Assembly: GCA_036250195.1 (NCBI GenBank)
Contig: JAVHZZ010000001.1
Coordinates: forward strand, 394,378,283-394,442,282
Source of the DNA: Mixophyes australis
Taxonomy: Eukaryota > Chordata > Amphibia > Anura > Limnodynastidae
Length of the DNA stretch: 64,000 bases
Direction: 5' to 3'
The translations under genes and the position numbers were made by a program. This document shows, piece by piece, positions 22,170 through 33,483 of this stretch; position 1 is the stretch's first letter, and every line of letters begins with the position of its first letter. Below the pieces are notes generated by a model. It was given only the letters and a program-made list of their open reading frames with translations, was not told the DNA's origin and did no database searches.

Positions 22170-23290
22170 TAGAGATGTTCACTGATCCCCGTGTTCTGGT
22201 TTTGGTTTTGGATATGGATTAACTTCATATTTTGGTTTTGGTTTTGACTTTGGCAAAACCGCCCTTGCGTGTTATTGTTTTTGTTTTGGATCCCTATTTT
22301 TTTTCTAAAATCCATATTTTTTTGTCTAAAATCACATAATTTAGTTTTTTTGTTATCCTACATTATTATTAACCTCAATAGCAATAATTCCAAGTCATTT
22401 GCAGTCAATTTTGACCATCTCACAGGTCACAATATTATTTTCATACACTTTCAAACAAAGACTGCAGCGATCTGGATGCTAAGCAACAGAGCAATGACTC
22501 AAACACACGGTAGTTCATAGCACATCTAGGAAACCTTGCCACACAGCAGTGGCAGAAAAGAAAAGTGGTGCAAAATGGAATTATCCTTGGATCATGAAAT
22601 CAGTTATGGTTCATTTGATTGCTCCAGCTAGTTCTACAGCTAAAACATGGCGATGAGTGCTGATCCTCCTGGGTTGCGTGCTTTTATCAGACCAAGACCA
22701 ATCCAGGGTGCCAGACAATGCAATAAAATGAGCCATTGTAATTCACAGCAAAAAGCAAGTTCATGACTGAGCTTCGAATCAGCCGCAATTCCCAAACAAA
22801 TATAATATAGTTAGGTACCTTTGACGTAAAGTGCATATTACAAAAACTTTGTGCAATACTGATGAAAGAGCAGCAAAGTGGAAGGTTTCAGTAATACATA
22901 TACATGTCTATTTAGACATTCATGCTTACATTACTTTTGCAAGCAACGTTGTTCTTTGTTAATAAAACTGCTGTATTTATACGGTTCAAATTTTTTTTAA
23001 ATAATCCTCCACCATTCTTTGGATATTGATAGTAGGATCAGGTGGAGGTACAAAAAAGGTGTCACTCGCTCTGGTTAATTCTTTTACAGTAGACAAGACC
23101 ATATGTCAAAATGTTGTGCCGAGTCATCTGCATCATCAATGGGTGTCTAAGGTTTTTGCAAAGCACACAACAGTATATAGCACATGTAGGTAATATTGGC
23201 ACACAGTGGTAGCTGAAAGGAAAAAGTGGTGCAAGATGGAATTGTCCTTGGACCCTTATGTTGGATCTTAAAAAGGACATGCACACTTTA

Positions 23291-23329
23291 ACAAACCAAC
23301 CACTTTTGAGGCTGATGTGCTTGGTTTGT
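23291..23329 (-). repeat. Subterminal hairpin of hAT-2
   Basis: ACAAACCAACCAC at 23291-23303 pairs with GTGCTTGGTTTGT at 23317-23329 with one mismatch. It lies about 70 bp beyond the transposase stop codon, the same place as the perfect hairpin in hAT-1. Confidence 0.65.
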
Positions 23330-23397
23330 ATGGACCCCCACAAAACAAGCTAATAATGGGCTTAAGACACCTAAGGTAACAGTGCTGTTAATGAACT

Positions 23398-26115
23398 TTA
23401 TTGTGGCAAGATGTTATTGTCATCATCCTCAGCCTCATCCTCACCCTCATCAGTTTGTACATCATCCTCACACATTATTAATTCATCCCCACTGGAATCC
23501 ACCATTACAAAAGTCTCAGTATTTTTATGTAATTGGCGGGAAAGACCTTTCTCGTGGAAATTGAAGTTCATTTTTATGAACATCATCTTTTCCACATTTT
23601 GAGGAAGTAGCCCCCTACACCGTTCGCTGACAAGTTGCCCGACTGTGCTGAAAACTCTTCCCAAGTTCACACTGGAGGGTGGGCAGCTTAGGCAGTGCAA
23701 AGCAAGTTGGAACATGGTTCTCCAATTCCCTTTTTTTCCTCCCAGTATGTAAAGGGACTGTCTGATGTGTCTATTTCTATGCTGTCGTTAAAATAATCCT
23801 CCACCATCATTTGGATGTTGATAGTAGGATCAGGTGGAGCCAAGGCAGAGGTGTCATGTTTTTTGGTCAATTATTTTAGACCAGACCAGATATCAAAATT
23901 TTGTGCTGAGTTATCTGCATAATCCCTGGGTCTTTTGGGAAAACTAAGTTTTTTCCAAGCAACAGTTGAGTGAGAAACTGAAAGAGGAGATGCCATACTG
24001 TCACGTAACACTTGAACTGTCATCTTGCTCACCAGGAGCTCCTTGCATCTCTTGAGATCTGGGTCAGTTGGAAACAAAGAGAAGACATAGCTCTTAAACC
24101 AAGGATCAAGCACAGTCGCCAAAATGTAGTGATCCGATTTCAAGATTTTGAACTTTTGGATCCTGGCGAAGCAAATAAAGTACTTCATCTACAAGTCCAA
24201 CATACTTAGCGTAATTGCTTTATATAATCTCCTACTTCAGTTTCTCAAGCTGCTTTTCCAGAAGTCTAATTCAGGAATCACTTGACTCAAGCTAGCAGAG
24301 TCTGAGCTCACATTACAGGTGAATACTTTGAATGGTTTCAGCACCTTGCACAAGACGGAAAGAATTCTCCACTGCGCTTGAGTAAAATACATTCCCCCTC
24401 CTTTCCCAATGCCATGACTTGTGGAGTAAACGTGGATGGCTTTTCGCTGTTCCTTCATCCTCAGAAGCATATACAGGGTGGAATTCCACCTTGTCATCAC
24501 CTCTTGCTTCAGTTGGTGGCAGGGCAAATTTAATTGCTCTTGTAGCTGTTGCACTCTCCTACGTGCTTGTCCCGAATGCCGGAAATGTCAAAATATTTTA
24601 CGGGCCAGAGACAGCATCTCCTGCACATCCTTGTCATTTTTTAAAAAGCTCTACACCACCAAGTTTATTGTTTGAGCAAAATAGGGAATGTGATAGAATT
24701 CACCCAGCTGAAATGGTGGCGTTTTCAGAAATGACATATCCTGAGGAAAGTCCAAGCAAAAATGTCATGTTGCAATGACATCTCTTAGTTTTTGTAACAG
24801 ATTGTCAGCTGTATGGCTCTTACTGAAGCCGGTGATACACAGAGTAGCCTGCCTCTGAAAAATGTGACATACTTGGGTACATGCTGCTGCTGCTGTTCAA
24901 GCTGGAGAAGGTGGATCACGAACCCAGTGGGCTGTCAGTGTCATATAAATTTTAGTTTGCCCAGTTCCGCTTGTCCACATATCTGTGGTTAAGTGTACAG
25001 TGGGTTGAATGGCATTTTGTAGCCCAATAATTACATTTTTACAAACCTCCTAGCAGAGTTGAGGAATAGCTTTTCTAGTAAAATGGTGTTGTGATGAAAT
25101 TTGGTTACAGGGACACAAGACTTCAAGTAACAATCTAAAACCAGCTGCATTAATAGTGGATATTGGATGCAGATCTAATACTAGCATAGTCGCCATGGCA
25201 TCTGTGATCCGCTTTGCGACTGGGTGACAGCTTTCATACTTGCTTCCTCTTACAAAGAATTGTTTAACAGTCAATTGTTGTAAACTACTAGTAGTCTTCT
25301 TCTTGGTCTGTTTCTGGGATGAAGATCCACCCCCAGCAGCAGTAGCAGCAGCTCAAGAATTCTTCCGTGGAATCCAGGATAGAGGAGGAGTCATCTAGCC
25401 TTACCAACTTGGATGCAGGACTAACTCCGATCGCTACTGAGGATATTGATGAAGGTGTTGTGGGTGTAGATTGCAGGTGTCGGGATCTAGCTGAGAGAGG
25501 GACCTAGCCGATACTGAACTACTTTGTTGTTATTTTTTTAGCATAAGTTTCCCTTTTTCCCAACAGCGTGCCATGAACTCGCTTCAAATGGCGTAACATA
25601 AATGAGGTTCCTAGATGGTTAAGGTCCATACCTCTACTGACTGTGGCTTTACAAATGCTACAAATGGCTAGACAACTGTTGACAGAATTTGGGTAAAAAT
25701 AATTCCACACATAAGAGGTGGTATTTTTGGTCTTATGCCCAGGCATGACAATGGCCTTCTTCTGATCACGTGTAAAAACTGCTTCCACTAGTGCAGGACT
25801 TACACAAACAACTACATCCTCAACAACATCCTCATTAGCACCCTCGTCAGCTACACAAATATCCCCCTCATTCTGTTGCAATTCCAAATTGGCATCCTCA
25901 ATTTGTGTATCACCGACTACACTTGGGCTGTTCATGCACACATCTGCAAAAATGCTGAAAGGGGCATCAGTGACAGTCGCAGAACTAGCGCTCATAGAGA
26001 AAGGTGAAGGCCTCATTCTTTCCTTGCCACTGCATGTGTGGAATGGCATGTTGGCAATTTTATTTTTCTCTGCAAATAACTTTATCTGGATTACAGTTCT
26101 TTTTTCCTTGACCAA
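23398..26115 (-). pseudogene. hAT-2 transposase pseudogene (BED finger, catalytic core, dimerisation domain)
   Basis: Reads right to left. 26115-25519 encodes the N-terminus (NMPFHTCSGKERMRP) and a BED zinc finger: a YVW aromatic signature, then CSICKATVSRG and MLRHLKRVHG, supplying C-x2-C and H-x4-H ligands. 25274-25050 holds MTVKQFFVRG and HPVAKRITDAMA. 24554-24237 has MTRWNSTLYML, the hAT RW motif. 24188-23871 has ATVLDPWFK, the conserved hAT DP-F segment. 23870-23688 has YWEEKKG. 23715-23398 has VNLGRVFSTVGQLVSERCRG and VEKMMFIKMNF, the dimerisation domain, followed by an acidic tail (SSGDELIMCEDD) ending in ILPQ. The exons lie in different frames with stops between them, so no active enzyme can be made. 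The domain order matches Ac/ZBED-type transposases. Confidence 0.85.
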
Positions 26116-26221
26116 GGTAAAAGGAGTTTTTTACATTTTTGTTTCCCTGACTTAAAAACACTATGCACTTTAGCATAGGCTTTAGCAGATGACATAGAGG
26201 GATTACTATCATCATGACTGG

Positions 26222-26690
26222 TGCTGTGAATCCATTTTGATAACACAGTACAATATGACTGCAGATTAAGAACAACACTGCCAGCGCTATTATTTCTATT
26301 TCAGCAATGTCAATTAACAATGGAGCTCTCCTGTTTGCGTGTTAGCTATATAACACCGTACAATTTGACTCTGCAGATTTAAACAAAGACTGCCAACCCT
26401 ATTATTTCTATATCCGCAATGACAATTAACAATAGAGCAATGGAGCTCTCCTGTTTGCGTGTTAGCTATACAACACCATACAAATTGACTGCAGATTTAG
26501 ACCAAGATTGCCAGCCCTCTTATTTCTATTTCAGCAATGACAATTAGCATTGGAGCAATGAATCTCTCCTCTTTGTGTGTTACCTATATAAAACACAGTA
26601 CAATGTGACTGCAGATTTAGACCAAGACTGCCAGCCCTTATTATTATTTCTATTCAGCAATGACAATTAGCAATGGAGCTCTCCTGAATG
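26222..26690 (-). repeat. Tandem units of 112-123 bp in the hAT-2 5' region
   Basis: GCAATG(A/T)CAATTA occurs at about 26304, 26416, 26534 and 26657. Each unit also carries ACACAGTACAATGTGACTGC and GACTGCCAGCCCT. Related single units occur in the mosaic hAT near 58560-58830 and 60580-60640. Confidence 0.75.
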
Positions 26691-26823
26691 TCACTGCAGA
26701 CGTTGAAGAACACTTCTACCCCTCCTCTTTCTTTTCTAGTTATGACGCTGCCTAACTGCACTAGATACTGCTACCCCTTCTGTGTCCCTCTGTGAAATGA
26801 CGCTGGATTGCTGTGGAGGGCGG

Positions 26824-26831
26824 TACTTATA
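26824..26831 (-). promoter_or_regulatory. TATA-like element of hAT-2
   Basis: The minus strand reads TATAAGT here, followed by a GCC-rich stretch, in the position equivalent to the hAT-1 TATAAAT. It lies about 710 bp upstream of the transposase start region. The CGCG element seen in hAT-1 is eroded here to TCTCGGGA. Confidence 0.4.
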
Positions 26832-26990
26832 GAATCTAAAACTCCCGAGATCCGACGATGTAACAATGACGTTTTGCCTCGTTTTCAATTCCGAGGGCAC
26901 GCCAAAGTACCAAGCTGGCTAGGCTCGGCACTTAAATCTGCTAAGTTTTGGTGTGTTCGGTTCTCGGGGAACTGAGCCTGAGCATCTCTA

Positions 26991-26998
26991 GAATGAAT
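26991..26998. repeat. Target-site duplication, right copy (GAATGAAT)
   Basis: Identical to 22162-22169. Confidence 0.9.
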
Positions 26999-26999
26999 G

Positions 27000-28299
27000 A
27001 CTTTTGCAAAGTGAGTTTCATACCTTATTAATGGAAAATACAGCCCTATGGCATCTGGTGGTAGAAAACAGTGTACATATAAAAAATAAAATGTAATTGG
27101 GAACTGAAAACTCTGCAACGTGATGCAATGTGTTTTCTGAAATAGCCAACATGCATTACATAAATGGCAACGTGACGTTACATCATCCTATTTTGGTAAA
27201 CAAAATGTCAACCTCTCAAGCTGATATTTCTAGTATTATCTGGAACCTAGCTTTATGGTGAAAGCAGAGTCAAGAATTTTGCAAATAGTTTTATATAGTA
27301 TATAGTTCACTGGATAAATTCACATTACAGGATGGGGTCGCTGGTTCTCAAGTTTATTTTTATTATTTACTTATATAGCACCAATCATCTTATGCAGCAC
27401 TGTACAGAGAGTATATAGTTCCCAACATCAGTTCTTTCCCCATTGGAGCTTACAATCTAAATTTTCTACTACTACTACTAATACTACTACTACTCACTTG
27501 TTTTTATTGCATCGTGAGGACCCATGTTTGGAACATGGTATATGGGGACACCCCTTTCCTAATGCCCTGTCGACAGAACAATCATAGAGGTATGTGTAGG
27601 AGCGGTTTGTCACCAGAGTTACCACATGAGATTTACACTTTGACTTTGCATAAAGTACTGACACGGACTGCAAGATGGGGAAAGTGTCATGTATTTTGAC
27701 TGTTTGAGGACATCCATATGCCCACTTACACAAACACCTAGCCATGGAGGCTACATCCCTGTTCAACCACTTTTCATCTTTTTAGCAAGTTTGATCCCTC
27801 TTTACAGTTGTTTACGTAAAATTTCACCCCGACCAGTTTTGATCTTTCAGTACGGATGGTTCAGCCATGAGGTACGCAACCCAGTCTCACTTTCCAGGCA
27901 CCCGGCATGTCTGTATTAACCTCATCAGGTGTTTCTTCACAGTCTGGACCGCCTCTATGTCCCAGGATTTCCTCCACACTTCTTTACAACCAGAAAGGAA
28001 GTAGAGCGGTCAATTACAACCCTGCAAAGTACAGAGAAGGCAAAGTTCTTCAGCCTAGCAAAACTATGTGCTACACCTACCTGTGGAAGCTTTAGCTAAG
28101 CACTGGTCCCGTGTTGCTGGGTTCCTATACCACCTTTCTCCTGACGTGGAAGTGTCGACTAAACGCTTGGTCACTTGTCCCTCTGTCACGATTGTTCATT
28201 TTCTGACATGTCACTCTGTAGCTGGACCGGTTCTGAAAAGAAACAGATATGTAAATGACCATGGTAAAAGTCAAAAGCATACATCAGACACCAGATTTT
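27000..28299. other. Unclassified sequence between hAT-2 and the recombinase-like pseudogene
   Basis: Contains a fragment of the TATATAGC-type interspersed repeat at about 27355-27470 (ACTTATATAGCACC, CATTGGAGCTTACAATCTAA) ending in a TAC/ACT microsatellite (27470-27493). Beyond it, open frames occur on both strands (for example 27494-27766 minus, 28068-28349 plus) without a motif that I can name. Part of it may be the 3' non-coding region of the minus-strand gene to the right. Confidence 0.35.
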
Positions 28300-30640
28300 C
28301 TACTTGCCATCCGGATAAATGTGCATCTCGTCCAAATTCTTGCCTTTGAATTCGGCCAGTCTGCCACTCTCAAGAGCCAATAACAGTTTGCAGATCTTGG
28401 CGAGTTGGAAGGTACCTTCTGGGAGGTGGTAATACTGCCGGTGAACCCTGATGTCATGCCCAATGAAGTCCTCCAACTGATCTAATTCTGTGTCATTTAG
28501 GTTGAGGACCTTTGACAGAGTGGCAACGTGCTTTCGAAGCTTTGTGGAAGACAGCATATGGGGATATTTGGCCCCATGCTCTCAGGCAAACAGTCGCATG
28601 CAATCAGTGCCTCTGAAGTGTGACAAGGCAGCTGGTCTGGCAAACATGTAGACATTTTGGATATCCACTCCACATTCTTCATGCTTCTCTGTGAGAAGTT
28701 CAATTGCAGCTTGCATGGCTGGTGTCAGCAGAATGGGGACTTTTCTCCCTTATTTTCCCCGGAGGAAAATGTAGTCAGCAACATCTTGGAAACTTCTCCG
28801 TCCCTTCTTTGATTGAACAAGATCACCTGTGTTAGGGTGACTTTTGCAAGCAGTGCCCAGTGGTTCGCGTGAGTTCGGTAGATAGACCACTTCGGTAAGC
28901 TTACTGCTTCTCCTTGAGGTACAAGTGCATCTTTTTCGCATCTTTCGTGAAAGGTAAAACCTGAGTCATGTTCCACTTGGACTCCAAAAGAGTTTTCAAG
29001 GCAGCTGATGAGATCAACTTGTTTCATCTTGCCTCTCATTTGTTCCTGAAATTGCGTGCATTTTCATCCACAGCAGTGCAGCCCTCCATCATGGCTTGGC
29101 ACTTCACAATGCTCTCTATCTTTTGCAGGCTGTGCCTAATGTTTAGGTCCAGTGAGGGTGTTTTAAATGTACCTGTCTCTTCATCATAGCCAGCTACCAT
29201 CTTTACAGCATCTATTACATGCAGAAAGTTTGACGGGATGGTAAAGTCTTCCATCCTTTGTAAAGGCGTAGCTCTTTTGGCCTGTAGCAGTAGTCTATCC
29301 ATTTATCTAAGCTTCTGATGGATGTACTCTTGCATGCCAACAACTGAACCGACCTGGTTGAAGAGATGTTTCCCCATCTGCATGAGGCATCGGTCATTTC
29401 TGACTGCGAGTAAGATTACATCTGGGGTTGCTTAAGAGGTTCCAAAAGCCACCACTGCTGTCAGGTGGAACAGGCTGAGAAAAGGCGCACAGTGACTGGG
29501 CTCTGTTTTTGCCAGGTCTGGGCTTGTTGCCCCTCCATAGGTATTTTCCTGAAAACAAGTCTTGGCAAGCAGCACAGCGTATGGAGTCTTCAGCATCCAT
29601 CTCTTTGTCCGGTAGTTTGCAGACGACCAGAATGCCATGTCCTGTGTCACGGTTAAATACAGGAATACAGCTAGGAGCCACGAATATGGTAAAAACACTC
29701 TATGTTTATTTGCAGAAATGTACAAATAGCAGGTAATCATGAGTTTGTAGTAAATACCAGGTGCAAAGCTGATGCAGGAAGCAGGAGGTATGAAGAGATC
29801 CTGAGCAGCAAATAACCAGAAGCATATCAGAAGGCAGGAACAACAAGTAGGAACAGGATGTGACAACAGAGAGTAACATCAATAACCAGCAATGAATGCT
29901 GGGAGAGACAGGTATACATATGGAACACCCAGGTGCCAGGGATAAATAGTGCAGCAGGTTAACTCCTAAGGCACTAGAAGCAGGCACAATAGCAGCACCT
30001 CTGGTGAACAGAGGTACTGCTGCAACACATAAAAAGAAACACAAATAATAAAGTCTAATAGTCCTGGAGGCAAGAGCTGCCAATACAAAGCAGCCAGCTG
30101 CAGGCAGATCGTGACATCCTGTCCTCAGCGCTTATGTGCAAAGTTGCCCCTATTGCGAACATGTGACAATTGCATGGACCTTTCTTTCGAGTGCTTGGGG
30201 AATTTCATGGCCCAGGCTACTCATTCTCATTGCATTGAACATGCTCTGTATGCCAGACTATTTTTGAGAGAAGCTTCTCAAAGTACAGGCAGTATTTCTT
30301 TTTGTTATATGCCCTGAAGCCATCACTGTTTCTGGATAGCATTTGGACAGACACTGCAACGTCTCTCCGACCCTCTGTGTTAAAACCCCACTTCCAGAAT
30401 GTTGAGAATGGTCGTATATTGAACTCATTTCTGGGTACCTCCACTTTGCTCCACTGGTGTGCAATGGGGCATCACCGCTGGTGTCTGAACTGCTCACCTC
30501 AGAAGTGTCAGTGGCATACTCATCTCCATTGCTCTCTGGGCTACAGTCGGTGCCACCGCTGGCCACTCTCATGCTCCACTGTCCCCACTTTACTTTCAGC
30601 AGCAGACAGATGCAACCATGTTTTGACCTGTTTGGTGTAT
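28300..30640 (-). pseudogene. Tyrosine-recombinase-like gene (Crypton-like or domesticated), degenerate and interrupted by an LTR
   Basis: Reading leftward: an acidic N-terminus with SSSDTSGD (about 30530); a C2H2-like finger starting KKKYCLY and ending in paired His (about 30290); VRNRGNFAH (about 30130); then, after the solo LTR, a second finger IRCAACQDLFSGKYLW (about 29570). Next come FDE-type YDEETGTFKTPSL and SIVKCQAMM (29200-29080). KVTLTQVILFNQRRDGEVSK (about 28830) carries an R-x-x-E signature like the first catalytic Arg box. STKLRKHVATLS (about 28540) resembles the HxLRHxxAT box, and GHDIRVHRQYY (about 28450) the GH...Y box with the candidate nucleophilic Tyr. The usual His of the second box is replaced. 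I know this family as a multicopy vertebrate protein of unknown role; the recombinase reading is my inference. Frameshifts and stops show that this copy is dead. Confidence 0.6.
29645..30116 (-). mobile_element. Solo LTR, 472 bp, inside the recombinase-like pseudogene
   Basis: The plus strand starts TGTCACGG and ends GATCGTGACA, so both ends are the TG...CA of an LTR, and TCCTG flanks it on both sides (29640-29644 and 30117-30121). On the minus strand there is a TATTTA promoter-like word (near 29945) and, further on, AATAAA (near 29705), which sets the orientation. No internal retroelement sequence is present, so homologous recombination between two LTRs probably removed it. It splits the surrounding coding sequence. 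Confidence 0.85.
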
Positions 30641-30944
30641 AAAGCCCAGGAAAGCTGCAGTCACTTCCTCTTCCTGCTCCTGCTATATATATGGATGGTC
30701 TACTGACCTCTAGCGGTGGAATGCACACACACTCTCCCCTCCACATTGAACACACGCACACTTTTGGTCCGACAAAAGTGACTTGCAGGGAAATGCCCGA
30801 TTTTTATGCTGACTATATAAGCAATAGTCGCCTGCATAAATTACCTTTGGGAAGCTTTGTGGAGACTTCAATTTTTATCCCTACTATGACGAAGGTCCCC
30901 ACAGTACTGTTGTGTAAACAGATCAATGTCCCCACAAGCATATG

Positions 30945-31130
30945 AATGCAAGTACACACACACTCATTAATCCAGGAAGTTTTTGTACTATGGGAGGAAA
31001 CTGGAGTACCCATAGGGAAACCTATGCATACAGGGGGAGAAACATAAAAGTTCAACAAAGATAGGATCCTGATTAGATTCAAGCTCATGACCTCAGCTTT
31101 GCGAGGTAGCGATGCTAGTTTATCTCCTAT
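30945..31130 (-). repeat. Interspersed repeat, head/middle fragment
   Basis: TGGGAGGAAACTGGAGTACC, GGGGAGAAACATA and CAAGCTCATGACCTCAGC match the segment that precedes the GCGC-TATATAAATAA tail in longer copies (compare AGTGTTGGAGGAAACCAGAG at 48000). Confidence 0.6.
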
Positions 31131-31256
31131 TTGAGAGGAATGTGCTTTTGTAAAATATTGTGCAATCAGAGACTGGAAAATATAGACCCTTGCTAATTTT
31201 GCTAACCATAGTGAATGTGGAAATAGGCAATCTGGGCTGGCCAATGTGTAATTCTA

Positions 31257-31449
31257 CAGTGGCGCACGCAGGGGGGGTTTCTGGGTCTCCAGAAACCCCC
31301 CCCCTCCGCTAAAAAAGTGCCCTACCTATCGGCACTGTACTATACATCAGCCGCGGCGCTGTCTAAGAAGCCGCGGCTGCTGTATAGTACAGTGCAGCCG
31401 AAACGGGTGTAGAGGAAACCCCCCCTGAAAAATCCTCCGTGCGCCCCTG
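31257..31449. mobile_element. Foldback/MITE element with CAGTGGCGCACG termini
   Basis: The left end CAGTGGCGCACGCAGG and the right end, reverse-complemented, CAGGGGCGCACGGAGG form inverted repeats. Inside, GTACTATACATCAGCCGCGG and CCGCGGCTGCTGTATAGTAC form a second pair of arms. TTCTA flanks both sides (31252-31256 and 31450-31454), a 5-bp duplication. The terminus is hAT-like, but the superfamily is uncertain. Confidence 0.7.
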
Positions 31450-31454
31450 TTCTA

Positions 31455-32045
31455 GGGAGTAAAGGGATATACTAGGACAAGTAGATAAAAGTGGACAGAC
31501 TGTACAACACACATAGAAGCTGTGTCAACTGTGAGTCATGTAGATACATCACTGTTAATGCTGTATATAGAGTTATACCTTTCTAGAAAATTGTTTTTGT
31601 CATATCGCAAATTAATCAATGGTGACATTCAGCCAAGAAAGTGCAGATTGAGCTCAGGTTGAGCTCAGAAGAAAAAAAAGTGAACTCATATAAGATTAAC
31701 ACATTTTCAGATGTTTTAATTCATTATAAAATACTGGCAGCAAACACTGGACCTGAGCCCATGCCCTTGTTGTATGTGCTGTAGGTTACATCTCATTGTG
31801 CTGGCATGTTTCCTAGTGAAATTATCACTGGAATCCTCTGAAAAAGGAAATGTGTATAGCCAATGAAGCACAGAATGTAAAAAGTCATTAAAAGTCAAAC
31901 TATTTAAATGTGTTAAACTGCTGTGTTAAATTATAGCAGGACTTTTACCTTTAGTAAATGTTTTCTAGTTTTTACAGTGAAGGAGCTTTATATAATGTAA
32001 TGCAGTACAATCTATTTCTATTGTCTATAATGATTTATAACAATT
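31455..32045. other. AT-rich non-coding sequence
   Basis: No gene or repeat recognised. Confidence 0.35.
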
Positions 32046-32086
32046 GGCGATGTGCATGTTTTGATATTGGTTTTGGCAAAACCACC

Positions 32087-32793
32087 TGTTAGGACTGCTG
32101 GCCCTGATCACCAACCCACAGAACTGATGACAGAGGTTTCACCTTTAGCAGCCGCCTTTCCCTTAGAGCTAGATGCGCTCACCGGTACTCGGATGCCCCC
32201 AGGACTTAGCTCCAGGTGTAGTGTGGGTTGGTAATACAGGACCACAGCGGCGGGCCAGGAGACTGGTAGAAAGCAGCGGGTGGTCAAAATGATAGCCATG
32301 GTCAAGGGTCACGAGCAAACAGGATAGTGGGTAAACACGCCAGAGGTCGGAGTCACGGGCTAGGTAGCAGGGTCCAAGGTACAAGCCAAAAGGGTCAGGG
32401 TCACAAGAAACAACAGGCAGGGTCCAAATCCAAGCAAGGGGTCATACATAGACAATCCAGCAGAGTATCCACAGTACAGGAACAAGGAGCAGAGCAGGTT
32501 AGCAGAACTGATAACAGTAAGCTATAACCAGCAGTGAGGCTGCAGACCTCACTGCCTTAAATACTACAGCCAGCCAATCAGAGCCCAGCTCTGAAATTAC
32601 TCACAGCCCCTGCCTGATACACTATTAGATTAATTAGCGTACATGCTATTCATATTGAGAGGCACTAAATCAGCCCACAGGCTGTGATACCTGGCTGCAC
32701 ATACGCCCAGAGGTAGGTTTCGGCGTCCGGCTGTTGCCCAGTCATCATAGCGACGGCTGGGACGTTGGGGGAAAACACAGCGGCTGACTGACA
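32087..32793 (-). mobile_element. Solo LTR, 707 bp, inside the hAT fragment
   Basis: Starts TGTTAGGACTG, ends GACTGACA, and is flanked by CCACC on both sides (32082-32086 and 32794-32798). The minus strand carries a TATTTAAGG promoter-like word near 32565, suggesting minus orientation. No internal retroelement region remains. It differs in sequence from the LTRs at 29645 and 57387. Confidence 0.85.
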
Positions 32794-33191
32794 CCACCCT
32801 CATGTTTTGGTTTTGGTTTTGGTTTTAGGTCTGGATTTCATTAAAGATGATCAAAACAGAAAAAAAATTCATTTACAGTCTATTTCTAATGATCACCTAA
32901 CAACTGTCAATATTTTTACCAATTTTGGACAAAGGCAAGAAGATATCCCAAAGTTTGCCCACCTTGCAAGTGAAAATGTTTGAGAAAGAAAATATTACTC
33001 ATTCTCAACACTATACAGCATGTGTGGCACATTGTAGAGGGAGATCAGTGGCAGTAACAAAAGTACATTTTAGAAAAGATGATACACCAAGGTGGACGAA
33101 GCCCATAATGTAAAATAGTGCAAAATGGAATTGTGATTGGACCCTTTCCCCCACCCTGATTTTATATTTTATAAAGGCCATCCATAGTTTA

Positions 33192-33251
33192 ACAAACCAA
33201 GCACTTCAACTACAGTGAATACCACTTTTGTAGCTGAAGTGCTTGATTTGT
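33192..33251 (-). repeat. 23-bp near-perfect inverted repeat in the hAT 3' region
   Basis: The left arm at 33192-33214 and right arm at 33229-33251 pair with two mismatches around a 14-base loop. The core CAAGCACTTC/GAAGTGCTTG is the counterpart of CAATCATTTC/GAAATGATTG in hAT-1. Confidence 0.8.
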
Positions 33252-33483
33252 TTGGGCCCCACAAAAGAAATAATTTTAGTTGCTGCTTGTTGAACTATTG
33301 AATAAAAATTTACTAATGCGTTTTAAGCTAATTGTGACCATCTTTTTCAATGTTGACAATGTCATCACACTCATGATCATTATCCTCATCACTGATATCA
33401 ATATCATCATTACACAATATTAATTCATCCCCACTGGAACCCAGCATTAGAGATTCTGTTTGTAACTAGTGGCAACAACAATA

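Larger units (their letters stand above)
22170..26990 (-). mobile_element. hAT-2: full-length BED/hAT DNA transposon, minus strand
   Basis: The termini are TAGAGATGTTCACTG at the left and, reverse-complemented, TAGAGATGCTCAGGCTCAG at the right. They are bounded by a perfect GAATGAAT duplication (22162-22169 and 26991-26998). The 4.8-kb interior holds a promoter and tandem repeats at the right, a complete but broken transposase reading leftward, a subterminal hairpin, and a TTTGGTTTTGG-rich 3' end at the left. All expected parts are in order with no large deletion, so this is the best reference copy in the window, although stops and frameshifts make it inactive. Confidence 0.9.
32046..33481 (-). 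mobile_element. hAT 3'-end fragment (minus orientation), hosting an LTR and cut by a Tc1
   Basis: The left end has GATGTGCATGTTTTGATATTGG followed, after the LTR, by TTTTGGTTTTGGTTTTGG, as at the 3' end of hAT-2. The right part (about 33340-33460) contains the reverse complement of the acidic C-terminal tail coding region (GATGAATT for the DEL residues, plus GAC/GAT-rich codons), matching 23400-23520. A hairpin lies between. The rest of the transposase is missing because a Tc1 element begins at 33484. Confidence 0.7.

Noticed and set aside
24419..24778. 119-codon plus-strand frame
   Set aside because: It is antisense to the hAT-2 transposase catalytic region and is explained by it.
29706..30083. 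125-codon minus-strand hydrophobic frame resembling a membrane protein
   Set aside because: It is contained in a solo LTR with a perfect 5-bp duplication.
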